From Xanthobacteraceae bacterium (lineage in GTDB: Bacteria > Pseudomonadota > Alphaproteobacteria > Rhizobiales > Xanthobacteraceae), in NCBI GenBank assembly GCA_030043175.1, contig JASHYD010001137.1:1-7123 (forward strand): a stretch of DNA of 7,123 nt, read 5' to 3'. The position numbers and the translations under genes were made by a program. Each line of letters opens with the position of its first letter. Positions within the stretch are counted from its first letter, which is position 1. Below are positions 5,535 to 7,123 of this stretch, in pieces. The notes beneath the pieces were generated by a model. That model ran no database searches and was not told the origin of the DNA. It worked only from the letters and a program-made list of their open reading frames with translations.

Positions 5535-7123
5535 TCACGCCGTCGCCAATTCGATCACTTGCGGCGTCGGCAGTTCGGCGTAGAGCAACGCGATTTCGTG
5601 TTGACGAAAGGCGATCGCGCCGCGCTGGTTGACGTAGCCCTTGTCGGTGATCTCATCGGCGTCGATCGACGGCAGATCGGGCAGCAGCAACAGCCGCGCG
5701 ATGCGCTCCGAGGAGCCGGGATGCGCTGCGTTCCACCGTGTCAATGCGCGGCGGACGTGATCCCGGATAGCGGGATGCCGGGCAAGCTCGGCGAGACTCA
5801 AGTTGTCGCTCCCCGCCAGATGCTGACATCCGACCTGGTTCAGCCAGGCGAGCATGCCGACGAATGGCAGGTTTTCGCCGATCACAACGGCATCCTGCAG
5901 CGCAGGCGATGCGGCGGCGAGCACGCCGACCCGTAATCCGCCGACATGGACCCAAGTGCCGGTCGCGAGCTTGAAGTCTTCAGCCAGCCGACCATCAAAC
6001 ATCAGGCCCTTGGTGAAATCGTCGGCGTCGGCGAAGCGCACGGCATCCCCCGGGCAATAAAAGCCCTCCTCGTCGAACGCGGAAGCGCTCAGGTCCTCCC
6101 GCTTCCAGTAGCCGGGCGTCACATTAGGGCCGCGCACCCGCACTTCAAGCTTGCCGAGGCGAGGCACGAGCTTCACCTCGACGCCGGGCGCCGGCACACC
6201 GATCATGCCGGCGCGGTCGGTCAAGAAATGGGATGCCGTGGCAAGCGGCGCCGTCTCGGTGGTGCCCCAGGACGAGGTCATCGGAATGCGCGTGCCGATC
6301 GACCGGACGGCTGCCGTCTCTAGGCGCGTCCACAGGTCCTGCTGCAGCGCCGCACCCGCATAGAAGATGAATCGAAGCTTGGCAAAGAAGCTCTTCGCCA
6401 AGGCTCCGTCGCGTTCGAGATGGGGCAAGAGAGCCGCAAAGCCGGCAGGTACATTGAAATAAACGGTCGGGGAAATCTCTGAGAGATTGCGCACGGTCTC
6501 GCCGACCAGCGCCGGTGTCGGCTTGCCGGCATCGATGTACAGGGTGCCCGCATGGCGCAGCACGAGGTTGAAATTGTGGTTGCCGCCGAAGGTGTGGCTC
6601 CACGGCAGCCAGTCAACAAGCACGGGCGGCTGGTCAGCGAGAAACGGCCAAATCTGGGCGATCTGCTGTTGATTGGCGGTCAGCATCCCGTGCGTGTTGA
6701 TGACCGCCTTGGGAAGCCCGGTCGAGCCCGAGGTAAAGAGAAATTTTGCGATGGTATCGGCATTGCTCGACGCCACCGCCCGCTCGACGGCGCCGCCCGG
6801 CTTGGTGGCAGCGAGCGAGGCGAGCGAGGTCACGCCCTCAAGCTGCGCGGCGTTATGGCGCGCCACAATCGCGGCGCCAGCGCAATTGAGGGCACCGAGC
6901 GCTTGAGCGAACGGTCCGGTATCTTCCACATAGATAAGGCTCGGGCGAAGCAGTCCGGCGATATGCTTGAGCTTGGCGTAATCGCGGCTCTGCAGCGAAT
7001 AGGCGGGCGACACGGGAGCAATCGGAATACCCGCCGTGTAGCCGGCGAGCATCAGCAGCGCATGATCGATACTGTTTGCCGATAGAACCATGATAGGCCC
7101 CTCGGCCGGCAAGCCGCGCTCGA
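5535..7123 (-). CDS. Feruloyl-CoA synthase-like AMP-binding acyl/aryl-CoA ligase, N-terminus outside the window
   Basis: This ANL-superfamily enzyme activates a carboxylic acid as acyl-AMP and transfers it to CoA. Overall sequence (LVDWLPWSHTFGGNHNFNLV, RHAGTLYIDAGKPTPAL, GRLAEDFKLATGTWVHVG) matches the feruloyl-CoA synthase group, which starts CoA-dependent breakdown of ferulate and related hydroxycinnamates in the cytoplasm. Counting from the Leu codon at 7112, visible motifs are the P-loop FTSGSTGLPKAV (126-137), the adenine-site SSWGTTETAP (280-289), the ribose-binding Asp in CPGDAV (353-358), the hinge FDGRLAEDFKL (372-382) and the catalytic Lys K491 in DEITDKGYVNQ. The C-terminus is intact. 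The frame stays open to the window edge (ERGLPAEGPIMVLS), so the true start and roughly the first 90-100 residues are missing. No hydratase/aldolase or vanillin dehydrogenase gene is next to its 3' end. Exact substrate is inferred. Confidence 0.9.
   Translation of the reverse strand, partial: ERGLPAEGPIMVLSANSIDHALLMLAGYTAGIPIAPVSPAYSLQSRDYAKLKHIAGLLRPSLIYVEDTGPFAQALGALNCAGAAIVARHNAAQLEGVTSLASLAATKPGGAVERAVASSNADTIAKFLFTSGSTGLPKAVINTHGMLTANQQQIAQIWPFLADQPPVLVDWLPWSHTFGGNHNFNLVLRHAGTLYIDAGKPTPALVGETVRNLSEISPTVYFNVPAGFAALLPHLERDGALAKSFFAKLRFIFYAGAALQQDLWTRLETAAVRSIGTRIPMTSSWGTTETAPLATASHFLTDRAGMIGVPAPGVEVKLVPRLGKLEVRVRGPNVTPGYWKREDLSASAFDEEGFYCPGDAVRFADADDFTKGLMFDGRLAEDFKLATGTWVHVGGLRVGVLAAASPALQDAVVIGENLPFVGMLAWLNQVGCQHLAGSDNLSLAELARHPAIRDHVRRALTRWNAAHPGSSERIARLLLLPDLPSIDADEITDKGYVNQRGAIAFRQHEIALLYAELPTPQVIELATA

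Overview
The window comes from a GC-rich bacterial chromosome. Codon use, Sec-type leader peptides, intergenic style and protein sequence character suggest an alphaproteobacterium of the Bradyrhizobium / Rhodopseudomonas kind. That placement is an inference from protein recognition, not a database result. I find six well-supported protein genes, no RNA gene, no CRISPR array and no insertion sequence.

Layout, left to right. Positions 1-378 carry no intact gene; the minus strand there shows coding-like but frame-broken sequence and a GC hairpin. An exported amidohydrolase (minus, 379-1767) is divergent from an exported carboxymuconolactone-decarboxylase-family protein (plus, 2107-2754). They share a 339-base control region with an AT-rich 10-bp-spaced direct repeat. 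After two consecutive hairpins, one a striking long palindrome (2828-2865), comes a small cyclophilin-like-fold protein (plus, 2976-3350). It converges on a classical short-chain dehydrogenase/reductase (minus, 3669-4430). The SDR is divergent from a secreted Gly/Tyr-rich repeat protein (plus, 4730-5173) that has a possible EcfG-type stress promoter. A 361-base gap follows. The right end holds most of a feruloyl-CoA-synthase-like AMP-binding enzyme (minus, 5535 to the window edge), whose N-terminus lies outside the window.

The genes do not form one operon. The strand alternates, and every gene appears to be its own transcription unit or the end of one. The common theme is small-molecule and aromatic-acid metabolism: an acyl/aryl-CoA ligase, an SDR, a CMD-family protein and an amidohydrolase. 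The Gly/Tyr-rich protein looks like an envelope or extracellular structural protein. I see no convincing new multi-gene system. The observations most worth a second look are the repeat protein with synonymous-only divergence between its repeats, the 38-bp palindrome, the exported CMD/amidohydrolase pair, and the broken reading frames at the left edge.
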